Source of the DNA: Frankiales bacterium
Lineage (GTDB): Bacteria > Actinomycetota > Actinomycetes > Mycobacteriales > Jatrophihabitantaceae
NCBI GenBank assembly: GCA_025963265.1
Contig: JAOPUY010000160.1
Span: 1 to 20,925 of the forward strand
Reading direction: 5' to 3'
DNA length: 20,925 nucleotides
Shown one piece after another: positions 1-6,505 of this stretch. The notes under the pieces were generated by a model. The model ran no database searches. It was given only the letters and a program-made list of their open reading frames with translations, and was not told where the DNA came from. Position 1 is the stretch's first letter; each line of letters starts with the position of its first letter. A program made the translations under genes and the position numbers.

Positions 1-151
1 CTCTGGACCGCCGGACGGTCTGGGTGGCGCTGAGGCGAGCATGGATCTTCTCGAGCGTCTCGGTGGCCTGCGGGCCGGTGATCCAGCCCGGTTCGTCGGC
101 CGCGGTGCCGGGACGCAATGACCGCAACCAGCGGCTGAGGTCCTCAGCCAC
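1..151 (-). CDS. Partial CDS downstream of an ECF sigma factor; possible anti-sigma or membrane protein (N-terminus only)
   Basis: On the minus strand a GTG at 151-149 opens a frame that runs without a stop off the left edge. The visible residues start VAEDLSRWLRSL and end near QTVRRSR, so only about 50 N-terminal residues are present. The start overlaps the last codons of the sigma-factor gene (stop at 146-144), so the two are almost certainly translationally coupled. A charged cytoplasmic N-terminus directly after an ECF sigma gene is what an anti-sigma factor or related membrane protein would show. No membrane segment or zinc-binding motif falls inside the window, so the role is inferred from position only. 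Confidence 0.6.
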   Translation of the reverse strand, partial: MAEDLSRWLRSLRPGTAADEPGWITGPQATETLEKIHARLSATQTVRRSR

Positions 152-680
152 GGAGAGCCTCCGCCAGACGTCCGGCCGGGCTCGCGCCGCGATAGCCGGC
201 CGCTTCCAGGGCGTCGGCGAGCCGCTTGCGCGCCCGATGCAGCCGCACCGCGTAGGCCGACGGCGAGCACCCGAGCGCCTCCGCGGCCTGCAGCAGGGTG
301 AGGTCGTACCAGGCGGCGAGGGTGAGGACCTCCTGGTCGCCGGCCGGCAGCGTCGCCAGGGTGTGGGCGAAGGCCTGCTTGAGCTCGTAGGTGCCGGCGT
401 CGGACTCCTCGCCGACGTCGGCCATCAGCCGGGCGATGAGCTCATCGTGGCGGCGCAAGCCGCGGTAGCGGTTGGACAGCAACCGCCGCGCGGTGCCGAA
501 GAGCCAGCCGAGGGGTGGATCCTGAACCTGGTCAGCCTTGCGGAATGCCGTCACGAAGACCTCCTGCAGTACGTCCTGCGCAGTCTGCGGATCCGTCCGG
601 TGGAGTAGATAGGCCTGCACCCGCGCGGCATACGCGCGGAACCAGACATCGATCACCGCGCGACGCTCGGCGTCGTCCAC
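144..680 (-). CDS. ECF-family RNA polymerase sigma factor
   Basis: 178 residues, the usual ECF size. Region 2 spans about residues 10-80, with QDVLQEVFVTAFRKA and the WLFGTARRLLSNRYR stretch that binds core polymerase and the -10 element. Region 4 spans about 105-160: LPAGDQEVLTLAAWYDLTLLQAAEALGCS, then VRLHRARKRL, forms the helix-turn-helix for the -35 element. The GTG start at 680-678 is chosen because AGGAGG lies 7-8 nt upstream (about 686-692). The gene overlaps the next minus-strand gene by 8 nt, so the pair is probably a sigma/regulator operon. It is divergent from the hypothetical gene at 800. The inducing signal cannot be told from the sequence. Confidence 0.93.
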   Translation of the reverse strand: MDDAERRAVIDVWFRAYAARVQAYLLHRTDPQTAQDVLQEVFVTAFRKADQVQDPPLGWLFGTARRLLSNRYRGLRRHDELIARLMADVGEESDAGTYELKQAFAHTLATLPAGDQEVLTLAAWYDLTLLQAAEALGCSPSAYAVRLHRARKRLADALEAAGYRGASPAGRLAEALRG

Positions 681-799
681 CCGTTCCCTCCTCAGGGATC
701 TGCTGCGTGGTCATGAGGTAGATGTCCGGCACTCAGCAGAAAATTACCCCGCGCTCAGATCGCGTCCGTCCTGGTCGATCAGATCGCTGTGGTGTCCCG

Positions 800-1330
800 A
801 TGACCCGTCGTCGCACGGCCTGGTGGTCCGGCATCGTGGCGACCTCGCCGGCGACGTTGCTCAAGCGAGCCGAAGGCGACCGCCTGCTCGGCGTGCTGGC
901 CGATTGGTGGATCGCCGAGGAAGGCCTGCTCGAGGATCGGCCGTCGCCGACGGCGCCCGGCCGCCGAGCGGTCTCTCGGCGGTATCACCGCGCCGAGTTC
1001 TACGCCCGGCTGGCTGAGTCCGGCTTTCCCGAACTTCCTGACCGCGACGAGCACGCGATCGACACGGTGCTGCGGGTCTTCCACGGTTGGGCCAGCAGCC
1101 GCGAGGCCGGCGACCTGATCGTGGCGATCGCGCACAAGCAGGCCGCCCGCCAGAAGGTCCTGGGTGGCCGATCCACCGCCGAGGGCCCGGTCGGGCTCGG
1201 CCACTTCGTGCACGAGCGTTCGCAGGACGAGTTCGCCTCGCTGGTCACCTACGAGGTCTACGAGCAGGTTCAGGCCCGGGTGCGGGCGCAGATTCACGTC
1301 GAGGTGAAGGCCCACCTGCGGGCCCAGTAA
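800..1330 (+). CDS. Hypothetical protein, 176 aa
   Basis: I recognise no family. The protein starts MTRRRTAWWSGIV and is soluble and charged, with an acidic/aromatic middle (LADWWIAEEGLLED), a helical region around VLRVFHGWASS, and a Gln/Arg/Val-rich helical tail with alternating charges (YEQVQARVRAQIHVEVKAHLRAQ) that could form an amphipathic or coiled helix. No signal peptide or membrane segment is obvious. The frame is open from 722, but codons between 722 and 799 have mixed third positions while those after 800 are strongly GC3-rich, so the ATG at 800 is preferred despite a weak ribosome binding site. The stop lies 12 nt before the alpha/beta hydrolase start, suggesting a two-gene operon. 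Reality of the gene rests on codon bias and spacing. Confidence 0.7.
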   Translation: MTRRRTAWWSGIVATSPATLLKRAEGDRLLGVLADWWIAEEGLLEDRPSPTAPGRRAVSRRYHRAEFYARLAESGFPELPDRDEHAIDTVLRVFHGWASSREAGDLIVAIAHKQAARQKVLGGRSTAEGPVGLGHFVHERSQDEFASLVTYEVYEQVQARVRAQIHVEVKAHLRAQ

Positions 1331-1342
1331 CGTGCTGGTCTT

Positions 1343-2074
1343 ATGGACCTCTCTGTGACGGCGTCTGGGACGGGCGAGCCCCTTGTGCTGCTCGTCCACG
1401 GCGTCCTCGACAACGGGCGCTCGTTCGACCGAGTCGCCGAATTGCTGGACTCCGAGTGCCGTCTGCTCCGCTATGACCGTCGCGGCTACGGCACCTCCGC
1501 CGACGCGCTCGGAGTGCCCGCGGACGCCGATGACCACGTCGAGGACCTGCTCTCGGTCCTGGACGGGCGCCGGGCCGTGGTGGTCGGACACTCTTTTGGC
1601 GGGGTCATCGCCGCCGGCGCGGCGGTGCGGGCGCCGGAACTGGTCAGCGCGCTCGTGCTCTACGAGTCGGTCATGGCCTGGGTGCCGGGCTGGGATGACC
1701 GCCCGCTACGGCAAGTGCTGTGGGGCGAGGACCCGGAGGACGCGGGGCTGCGGCTCATGTTCGGCGAGCGGTATCACGCGATGACCGCCGAGCAGCGGCA
1801 ACGACGTCGAGCGCAAGCCACGTCGTTCGTCGTCGAGGAGCGATCGGTTCGGGGCCCCGTGCCGCCGTACGAGATCGCCGATCTACAGGTTCCCCTGGTG
1901 TACGGCTACAGCGACACCTTCCCGATCGCGGTGATGCAGCAGCACCTGAACGAGGTCATCGCCGACGTCGAGCTGGTGGCCGTCCCCGGTGGCGGCCACA
2001 ACGCGCATCGCGATGCCCCCGAGGCCTTCGCCGATCTCGTCCGGCTCGGACTCAGACTGACACCTCGTCCTTGA
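1343..2074 (+). CDS. Alpha/beta-fold hydrolase
   Basis: 243 residues with the canonical fold. The HG oxyanion-hole motif is at about residues 19-20 (LLVHGVLDNG). The nucleophile elbow GHSFGG places Ser84 as nucleophile. Asp191 (YGYSDTFP) is the likely acid and His219 (GGGHNAH) the catalytic base, so the triad looks complete. RYDRRGYGTS near 43-52 is the loop common to esterase, epoxide-hydrolase and haloperoxidase-like relatives. No signal peptide is present, so it should be cytoplasmic. Substrate cannot be assigned from sequence. It follows the hypothetical gene by 12 nt, and its last 23 bp overlap the 3' end of the convergent DUF1059 gene. The ATG is chosen from alignment of the first beta strand; the ribosome binding site is weak. 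Confidence 0.92.
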   Translation: MDLSVTASGTGEPLVLLVHGVLDNGRSFDRVAELLDSECRLLRYDRRGYGTSADALGVPADADDHVEDLLSVLDGRRAVVVGHSFGGVIAAGAAVRAPELVSALVLYESVMAWVPGWDDRPLRQVLWGEDPEDAGLRLMFGERYHAMTAEQRQRRRAQATSFVVEERSVRGPVPPYEIADLQVPLVYGYSDTFPIAVMQQHLNEVIADVELVAVPGGGHNAHRDAPEAFADLVRLGLRLTPRP

Positions 2075-2240
2075 GGCCGCCGCGGATCATCTCCCGAAGT
2101 TCGGCGGTGTCCTCGTGGCCGTGCGAGGCGACCGCGTGCTGAGTCGCGGCCGTGAGGACCTCGTCCTCCTCGCCGGAGATGGTGAGCGTGCACCCACTCT
2201 CGCTGGGCATGTCGCGGCAATCGGCTACTTTGCGGGTCAT
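2052..2240 (-). CDS. DUF1059 domain small protein
   Basis: A 62-residue protein that is essentially one DUF1059 domain. It starts MTRKVADCRDMPSESGCTL, with paired cysteines at residues 8 and 17, then TISGEEDEVLTAATQHAVASHGHED and the ELREMIRGGL helix. This is a full-length member of a small actinobacterial and archaeal family whose biochemical function is not established; the two Cys and the His residues suggest metal or redox chemistry, but that is inference. A strong GAGGAGGAGAG ribosome binding site sits 5 nt upstream of the ATG. It lies 49 nt after the stop of the beta-helix gene on the same strand and overlaps the convergent hydrolase by 23 bp at its 3' end. Confidence 0.88.
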   Translation of the reverse strand: MTRKVADCRDMPSESGCTLTISGEEDEVLTAATQHAVASHGHEDTAELREMIRGGLKDEVSV

Positions 2241-2265
2241 CGGACTCTCCTCCTCGAGGGGTAGT

Positions 2266-2279
2266 TGTGCGGATGCACA
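2266..2279 (-). terminator. Small hairpin between beta-helix and DUF1059 genes
   Basis: TGTGC (2266-2270) and GCACA (2275-2279) form a 5-bp inverted repeat with a 4-nt loop, starting 11 nt after the beta-helix stop on the minus strand. There is no U-tract, so it would be at best a weak attenuator. It may be chance. Confidence 0.2.
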
Positions 2280-2289
2280 GTGCAGCTGG

Positions 2290-3543
2290 TTAGGTGCAGG
2301 ACAGGCCGAGGCAGTTCGGCCGGGGCGTGTTGCCGTGCGCGGTGTTGCGGCCGCCGTCGACGTTGCCGACGACGACGGAGATTCCGTGGTTGCGGTTGGC
2401 GTTGGCCACGTTGGCGGTAAGGACGTTGCCGGTCGTGTCTCCGGGCTGGTCGGAGAACACTCCGATGCCGACGTCGCGGTTCTGGTCAGCCACGTTGCCC
2501 CGCACCGTGTTGCCGGTCACGCCGGCCAGGATGATGCCGCCGCCCTCGTCCGGAGCGCCCTGGTTCGCGTTGGACACGTTGGCCAGGATGACGTTCTTGT
2601 TCGCGCCGTCGCCGACCACGAGGCCGACCTCAGCGTTGCGGCTGGTGTTGTTGTTGGTGACGCGGTTGCCGCTGGAGCCGTTCTGGCCGCCTTCCAGGTC
2701 GATGCCGACGCCGTTGCCGCTGGCCCGGTTGGCGCTCACCCGGCTGTTCAGCAAGTCGAACATAAACAAGCCGGTGTCATGGTTGCCGGTCAGGGTGTTG
2801 CCCTCGATTTGGGCGCCCGACACCGCTCCGACGACCACCCCGTCGCCCACGTTGTTGCCGGCGTGATTCCCGGCGAGCAGCGTGTTGTCGGCGCCGGAGT
2901 TCACCTCGATTCCCTGATTCTGGTTGCCGTCGAGGGAATTGGCGATGACGCGGGTTCGGGGTGAGAGCAGGACGAACATGCCGTTCCAGGCGTTGTTGGC
3001 CAGCCGGTTGCCGATGACCGTGGTGCCGGCCGAGGACAACACGTCCACTCCGTCGGACTGGAACGCCGACACATTGTTGGTCACCGTGCTCGCGATCACC
3101 CAGGTGTTCGGTGAATTCTTCACCAGCACGCCGGCCGAGGTGTCGGTGTCGCCGCCGCCGGCCCCGATCGTGCGGATCGTCAGGTTGCTGACCACGCTGT
3201 GCGGCGCGTTGCGCAACCCCACCCCGTTGAGGAAGAAGTTGGAGATGGTCCCGTTTTGGAGGCGGACGCCGCCGTGCCCGTCGTCGGCGATGCCCTCGCT
3301 CCCCGCCGCGTTCACGCCGCTGATCGAGTGCCCGGCGAGGTCGACCGTGATGTTGGCCTTGCCGATCACCAGGCCGTCACCGCGGCAGCCGACCAGGCTG
3401 TTGGCGAGGCGAGTGCTGGCGGTCAGCCGCTGGCCGCACGTCACCACCGTCGGACCGCGGGCCGCATCCGCAGCCACCGGCACGGCCCACGCCGCCACGG
3501 CCACGCTCGCGACGCAGAAGGCCGTCACAAGGGCTCTACTCAT
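2290..3543 (-). CDS. Secreted right-handed parallel beta-helix repeat protein
   Basis: 417 residues. The N-terminus MSRALVTAFCVASVAVAAWAVPVAADA is a signal peptide with a likely cleavage after Ala-Asp-Ala near residue 27, so the protein is exported. A conserved lead-in follows (CGQRLTAS, then CRGDGLVIGKANITVDLAGHSISG; Cys36 and Cys53 could pair). The rest is a run of roughly 22-residue PbH1-type coils rich in Asn and Gly, such as NGTISNFFLNGVGL, SRVSANRASGNGVGI and NTVRGNVADQNRDVGI, with NN and GN ladders typical of stacked beta-helix turns. NosD, CASH-domain and polysaccharide-lyase relatives share this fold. No catalytic residues can be named, so a carbohydrate-binding or surface role is only a guess. 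An in-frame ATG at 3561 exists, but GGGGGTGA about 6 nt before 3543 favours the shorter form. Confidence 0.88.
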   Translation of the reverse strand: MSRALVTAFCVASVAVAAWAVPVAADAARGPTVVTCGQRLTASTRLANSLVGCRGDGLVIGKANITVDLAGHSISGVNAAGSEGIADDGHGGVRLQNGTISNFFLNGVGLRNAPHSVVSNLTIRTIGAGGGDTDTSAGVLVKNSPNTWVIASTVTNNVSAFQSDGVDVLSSAGTTVIGNRLANNAWNGMFVLLSPRTRVIANSLDGNQNQGIEVNSGADNTLLAGNHAGNNVGDGVVVGAVSGAQIEGNTLTGNHDTGLFMFDLLNSRVSANRASGNGVGIDLEGGQNGSSGNRVTNNNTSRNAEVGLVVGDGANKNVILANVSNANQGAPDEGGGIILAGVTGNTVRGNVADQNRDVGIGVFSDQPGDTTGNVLTANVANANRNHGISVVVGNVDGGRNTAHGNTPRPNCLGLSCT

Positions 3544-3592
3544 GGTGATCACCCCCGTCATCGGTGCACCAGACGCTGACGCGTTGCCGAGT

Positions 3593-3598
3593 TTTATA
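3593..3598 (-). promoter_or_regulatory. Candidate -10 element for the beta-helix gene
   Basis: On the minus strand TATAAA lies about 50 nt upstream of the preferred ATG (3543) in an otherwise GC-rich gap. It is the most AT-rich hexamer of the 119-bp spacer. No convincing -35 box was seen, so the call is tentative. Confidence 0.3.
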
Positions 3599-3628
3599 CG
3601 CCTGAGAATGAGCCCAGCGCTAGAGCCT

Positions 3629-3653
3629 GCCTGGTGGCGAGTTTCTGCCAGGC
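3629..3653 (-). terminator. Weak hairpin after the sigma/anti-sigma operon
   Basis: GCCTGG (3629-3634) and CCAGGC (3648-3653) form a 6-bp stem, extendable by G-U pairs, 27 nt beyond the stop of the membrane-protein gene at 3681 on the minus strand. There is no clear U-tract; this is a possible weak terminator. Confidence 0.3.
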
Positions 3654-3680
3654 CGGCTGTTCAGAGGGGTCGAGGGCCGG

Positions 3681-4604
3681 TCAGGTGTGCACGCCTTGAA
3701 TCGCGAACTGCTCGACCTGCTTGAGGTGCCCGCCGGTCGCGATCACGATGGTGAGCACGCCGCTGGCCGAGATCGGCAGCCGGGTCGAGGTCCAGCTGGC
3801 GTCCTGACCGCCCGCCGCAATCGTCTGCAGAACCGGGGATCTCGCCGCACCGAGCGAGCGGATCCAGATCCGGATCGCCTCATCGACGCCGGTGATCCGG
3901 CCCGACACCGTGACCGGCGGCCTGATCCGGGAGCCGTAGACCGGCGTTCGGAAGGAGAGGGTGGTGTCGTCACTGCCGACGACCTCCCAGGGCGCGGCCG
4001 CGCCGCGGCCGTAGCGCAGCAGGTGCAGCACCGCTGCGGTGTGCTTGCTCGCGCCGTCCGGCAGCAAGTAGCCGACGCTGACGTGGGCTTCGCCCGAGTC
4101 GTCGTAGCGCACCCCGGTCACCTGGTCGATATCGCTGAATCCGAGATAGGAGCGGGTGAAAGCCAGCGCGGTCTGCCCGGCGTCGAGGTGCCAGGGCTGC
4201 GAGCCGGTCGCGCCGGCGCCCTGCTGCCAGGCCCGGGCGGCGTTGCCGTCGCCGAAGGGCCACAGCGGCTGATAGGGGCTGGGCAACACCGGAGCGCTCG
4301 GCGACACCGGAGCAATCGCCGACGATGGGCTCGTCAGCCTGCTCACCGAGGGGCTGGACGAGGGCCTGGTCGCCGGCTGGCTGCGGCCCGATCGCCCGTG
4401 CTCCACGGCGAGGATCGTGCCGATCGCGATGGCGGCGACCACCGCGGCCGCCAGCAGCGGACGTCCCCACCGGCCGCGACCGGTCGAGTCTCTGGTCGGC
4501 TCAGGCGGTGTGAACGCGGCCGGGCGGAGGTCCCGCTCACCCACCTGATCGGCTTGGGCCTGCAACGCCGCGGTGATCGCGCGGTCGAGCTCGTCGGCGT
4601 TCAT
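3681..4604 (-). CDS. Single-pass membrane protein, probable anti-sigma/sensor partner of the ECF sigma factor
   Basis: 307 residues. Cytoplasmic part, about 1-48: MNADELDRAITAALQAQADQVGERDL, a pattern common at the N-terminus of proteins encoded just after SigE-type ECF factors. One membrane helix at about 49-67 (PLLAAAVVAAIAIGTILAV). A Ser/Pro-rich linker at about 78-112. An extracytoplasmic region at about 115-305 with a mixed alpha/beta part (TALAFTRSYLGFSDID) and a C-terminal beta-rich part (PPVTVSGRITGVDEAIRIWI ... SGVLTIVIAT) that resembles Gmad2-like or immunoglobulin-like beta sandwiches. The ATG overlaps the sigma stop as ATGA, indicating translational coupling. No zinc-binding HxxxCxxC motif is seen, so it is not a classical ZAS anti-sigma. 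The regulatory role is inferred from context and topology. Confidence 0.8.
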   Translation of the reverse strand: MNADELDRAITAALQAQADQVGERDLRPAAFTPPEPTRDSTGRGRWGRPLLAAAVVAAIAIGTILAVEHGRSGRSQPATRPSSSPSVSRLTSPSSAIAPVSPSAPVLPSPYQPLWPFGDGNAARAWQQGAGATGSQPWHLDAGQTALAFTRSYLGFSDIDQVTGVRYDDSGEAHVSVGYLLPDGASKHTAAVLHLLRYGRGAAAPWEVVGSDDTTLSFRTPVYGSRIRPPVTVSGRITGVDEAIRIWIRSLGAARSPVLQTIAAGGQDASWTSTRLPISASGVLTIVIATGGHLKQVEQFAIQGVHT

Positions 4605-5140
4605 CGGGACTCCTCCAGACGGCGGGCGATGGCGTCGCGGCCGCGAGACGCACTGGATTTCACCGCGCCGACCGAGATGCCGAGCGCGTCTGCGATCTCG
4701 GCTTCCGACAGCTGCGACCAATAGCGGAGCACGATTACCTCCCGTTGCCGCTCTGGCAGCTCCCGCATCGCCGCCAGCACCGCGCGGTGCTCCTCGGCCA
4801 GCAGCGTCGATGTGTCGGCCGCTTCGGCGGTTGCCCCGGACTCGTCGGCCACCTCGGCGCGGCGCACGGTGTGACGCCGGCGTAGCACCGACCGCGATCC
4901 GTTGACCACGCAAGTGCGCAGGTAGCTGACCGCGGCGCCTTCGCCACGCAGCGCCGGCCAGCGCCGGTGCAGGGCCGCGAACGCGTCCTGCGTGACGTCC
5001 TCGGCGGTCTCCAGGTCATCGACGAGCAGGCTCGCCAGCCGGACCATCGCCAGCCGGTGGGTGTGGAACAGGTGCGCGACCCCGGCCTCGGCGGCGCTTA
5101 GCCGGGTCGCCGCTGACTGCTCGCTCATTGCCGTCCTCAT
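4601..5140 (-). CDS. ECF sigma factor, SigE-like family
   Basis: 179 residues. Region 2 (about 25-85): HTHRLAMVRLASLLVDDLETAEDVTQDAFAAL with the polymerase-binding AEDVTQDAF, then AVSYLRTCVVNGSRSVLRRR. Region 4 (about 125-175): LPERQREVIVLRYWSQLSEAEIADALGISVGAVKSSASRGRDAIARRL, a clear helix-turn-helix for the -35 element. The ATG at 5140 has AGGGGA (5148-5153) 7 nt upstream. A second in-frame ATG at 5128, with an AGGA 5 nt upstream, would give 175 residues, so the start is not settled. The stop overlaps the start of the membrane partner gene as ATGA. A strong inverted repeat lies immediately upstream of the ribosome binding site. The regulon cannot be named from this window. Confidence 0.93.
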   Translation of the reverse strand: MRTAMSEQSAATRLSAAEAGVAHLFHTHRLAMVRLASLLVDDLETAEDVTQDAFAALHRRWPALRGEGAAVSYLRTCVVNGSRSVLRRRHTVRRAEVADESGATAEAADTSTLLAEEHRAVLAAMRELPERQREVIVLRYWSQLSEAEIADALGISVGAVKSSASRGRDAIARRLEESR

Positions 5141-5152
5141 CGCGCCGTCCCC

Positions 5153-5185
5153 TGTGAGTGAGTGGGAGAAACCCTCTCACTCACA
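5153..5185 (-). repeat. Perfect 10-bp inverted repeat abutting the sigma-factor ribosome binding site
   Basis: TGTGAGTGAG (5153-5162) and CTCACTCACA (5176-5185) are exact reverse complements. After one T/T mismatch the stem continues as GGG/CCC around an AGAAA loop on the plus strand. The last arm base on the minus strand is also the first base of the AGGGGA ribosome binding site of the downstream sigma gene. There is no U-tract, so it is unlikely to be an intrinsic terminator. A DNA operator or an mRNA leader hairpin are both possible. Confidence 0.6.
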
Positions 5186-5234
5186 AAGACGTCTGGCCAC
5201 GGCCAAGGTTGCTTTGGGTGTCCAACCGCCGTGG

Positions 5235-6374
5235 TCAGACATTCTCGACGCTGACTTCGCCGTCGGTGAGGTGGACGTCGATGGTCAGCGCCGGCCCGGT
5301 TTGGCTCGTCGCGGGCACCTGCAGGTCGAGGTTCACGCCGGAGGACGAGCTGTGCCCGGGCAGGAAGTCGTCGCGGCCGTTGAGTTGGACCGTGCCGAGG
5401 TGGACGCGGGCCCGCACCTGCACGTTCAGGCCGTTCGGGACCAGGATCCGCAGCTGGCCCGCCCCCATGGTGATCGAGACGTGGGTCGGCCGGTCCAGCG
5501 TGACCTCGCTCAGGTTGAGGACGCCCTGCCCGATGGCCAGCCGGTAGGACGAGTCGAGCTGAGCGACGGAGCTCGGCGTCCAGTACTCCTGGCCGACGCC
5601 GTCGTGCAGGCTGGCCCGCGAGCCGCCGAAGGCCACCAGGCCCACGACCGTCGGGACGAGCAGCAGGCTGATCGACCAGGGGGTGCGGCGCAGGACGAGT
5701 CCGACCAGCAACCCGGCCAGCACGATGCCGCCGGCGGTCCAAAAATAGGCCGGGATGACGATGCCCGACACGGCATCGCAGACCACGAGGACCGCCAGGG
5801 TCGCTGCCAGCACGCCCAGGGTGATCCAGCGGACCGGGGCGGCCCGGCGTCGTCGTTCGCGCGACCGCGCCCGCGACTCGCTGATCCACGCCTGCGTCTC
5901 GGGCACCCAGCCGACGGCCTGGACGGGCGGAGCGGCGGCCGGCTCGACCGGCGGCTTGCGCCTGGATAAGACGACGACCAGCAGGATCACCGCGATGACC
6001 GCCGGGAAGAACGGCGCCGGCGCCCACCAGCTGAACAGCACGGCCCAGCCGATCAAGATCGCGACGCCGGCGACCAGCCAGAAGGGAATGCGGCGCCGGC
6101 GCAGCTCGCCCACGAACCGATCAAGGGGCGCGTCGGTCGCGCCGACCTCGGGAATGACGGCCCACGCGAGCAGATAGGCGACGATGCCGGCGCCGCCGAA
6201 GAAGGCCGAGACGGCGAAGAGCACGCGGAACAGGACGGGGTCGACGCGGAAATACTCGCCGAGGCCGCCGGCGACGCCGGCCGCCACCCGGTCGGTCGAG
6301 CTGCGGCGGATCGCGCGGGCCGGGGGCGGGTCGGCCGGCGGCGGGACGGGGGCGGAGAAGTCAGTGGTAGTCAT
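5235..6374 (-). CDS. PspC-domain membrane protein with LiaF-like C-terminus
   Basis: 379 residues. The PspC domain covers about 20-78: RSSTDRVAAGVAGGLGEYFRVDPVLFRVLFAVSAFFGGAGIVAYLLAWAVIP. Further hydrophobic helices lie at about 96-138 and 185-250 (ITLGVLAATLAVLVV, TAGGIVLAGLLVGLVL, ISLLLVPTVVGLVAFGG). The C-terminal part, about 260-379, is a beta-rich domain (YRLAIGQGVLNLSEV, VSITMGAGQLRILVP, VRARVHLGTVQLNG) like the toastrack domain of LiaF and related cell-wall-antibiotic response proteins. It should sit in the membrane and influence the kinase encoded divergently. AAGGAGG at 6384-6390 supports the ATG. Family knowledge links such proteins to envelope stress sensing; the direct role here is inferred from being next to the PspC-kinase/regulator pair. 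Confidence 0.92.
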   Translation of the reverse strand: MTTTDFSAPVPPPADPPPARAIRRSSTDRVAAGVAGGLGEYFRVDPVLFRVLFAVSAFFGGAGIVAYLLAWAVIPEVGATDAPLDRFVGELRRRRIPFWLVAGVAILIGWAVLFSWWAPAPFFPAVIAVILLVVVLSRRKPPVEPAAAPPVQAVGWVPETQAWISESRARSRERRRRAAPVRWITLGVLAATLAVLVVCDAVSGIVIPAYFWTAGGIVLAGLLVGLVLRRTPWSISLLLVPTVVGLVAFGGSRASLHDGVGQEYWTPSSVAQLDSSYRLAIGQGVLNLSEVTLDRPTHVSITMGAGQLRILVPNGLNVQVRARVHLGTVQLNGRDDFLPGHSSSSGVNLDLQVPATSQTGPALTIDVHLTDGEVSVENV

Positions 6375-6420
6375 GCCGATCAGCCTCCTTCCCGCCGGCT
6401 CGCGCCGGATCCGGGCTCAC

Positions 6421-6460
6421 CCCTGAACTAACCCTGAGGTTTGCCGGTCCCATCTCAGGG
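6421..6460. promoter_or_regulatory. Candidate operator between the divergent PspC genes (CCCTGA/TCAGGG repeats)
   Basis: The 131-bp divergent region contains CCCTGA at 6421-6426 and again at 6432-6437, 11 bp apart (one helical turn), plus TCAGGG at 6455-6460. CCCTGAG (6432-6438) and CTCAGGG (6454-6460) form a 7-bp dyad, extended by one G-T and one T-A pair, with an 11-nt centre. A shared binding site for the response regulator encoded at 7684 is the simplest reading. This is inference from position and symmetry, with no match to a known operator claimed. Confidence 0.5.
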
Positions 6461-6505
6461 GAGCGCCCGATGCTTTTGTGTCCTCGACCCAGGATCATAG
6501 GGAGC

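Noticed and set aside
24..608. 194-codon plus-strand frame opposite the first sigma factor
   Set aside because: It is antisense to a clear ECF sigma factor, with no recognisable domain and composition of a shadow frame.
722..799. 26-codon upstream extension of the hypothetical gene
   Set aside because: Its third codon positions are not GC-rich, unlike the rest of the gene, even though a GAGGT precedes its ATG.
4605..4913. N-terminal extension that would give a 410-codon membrane protein
   Set aside because: The extension lies inside the sigma-factor gene in another frame and is Arg/Gly-rich. The ATGA coupling at 4601-4604 is the natural start.
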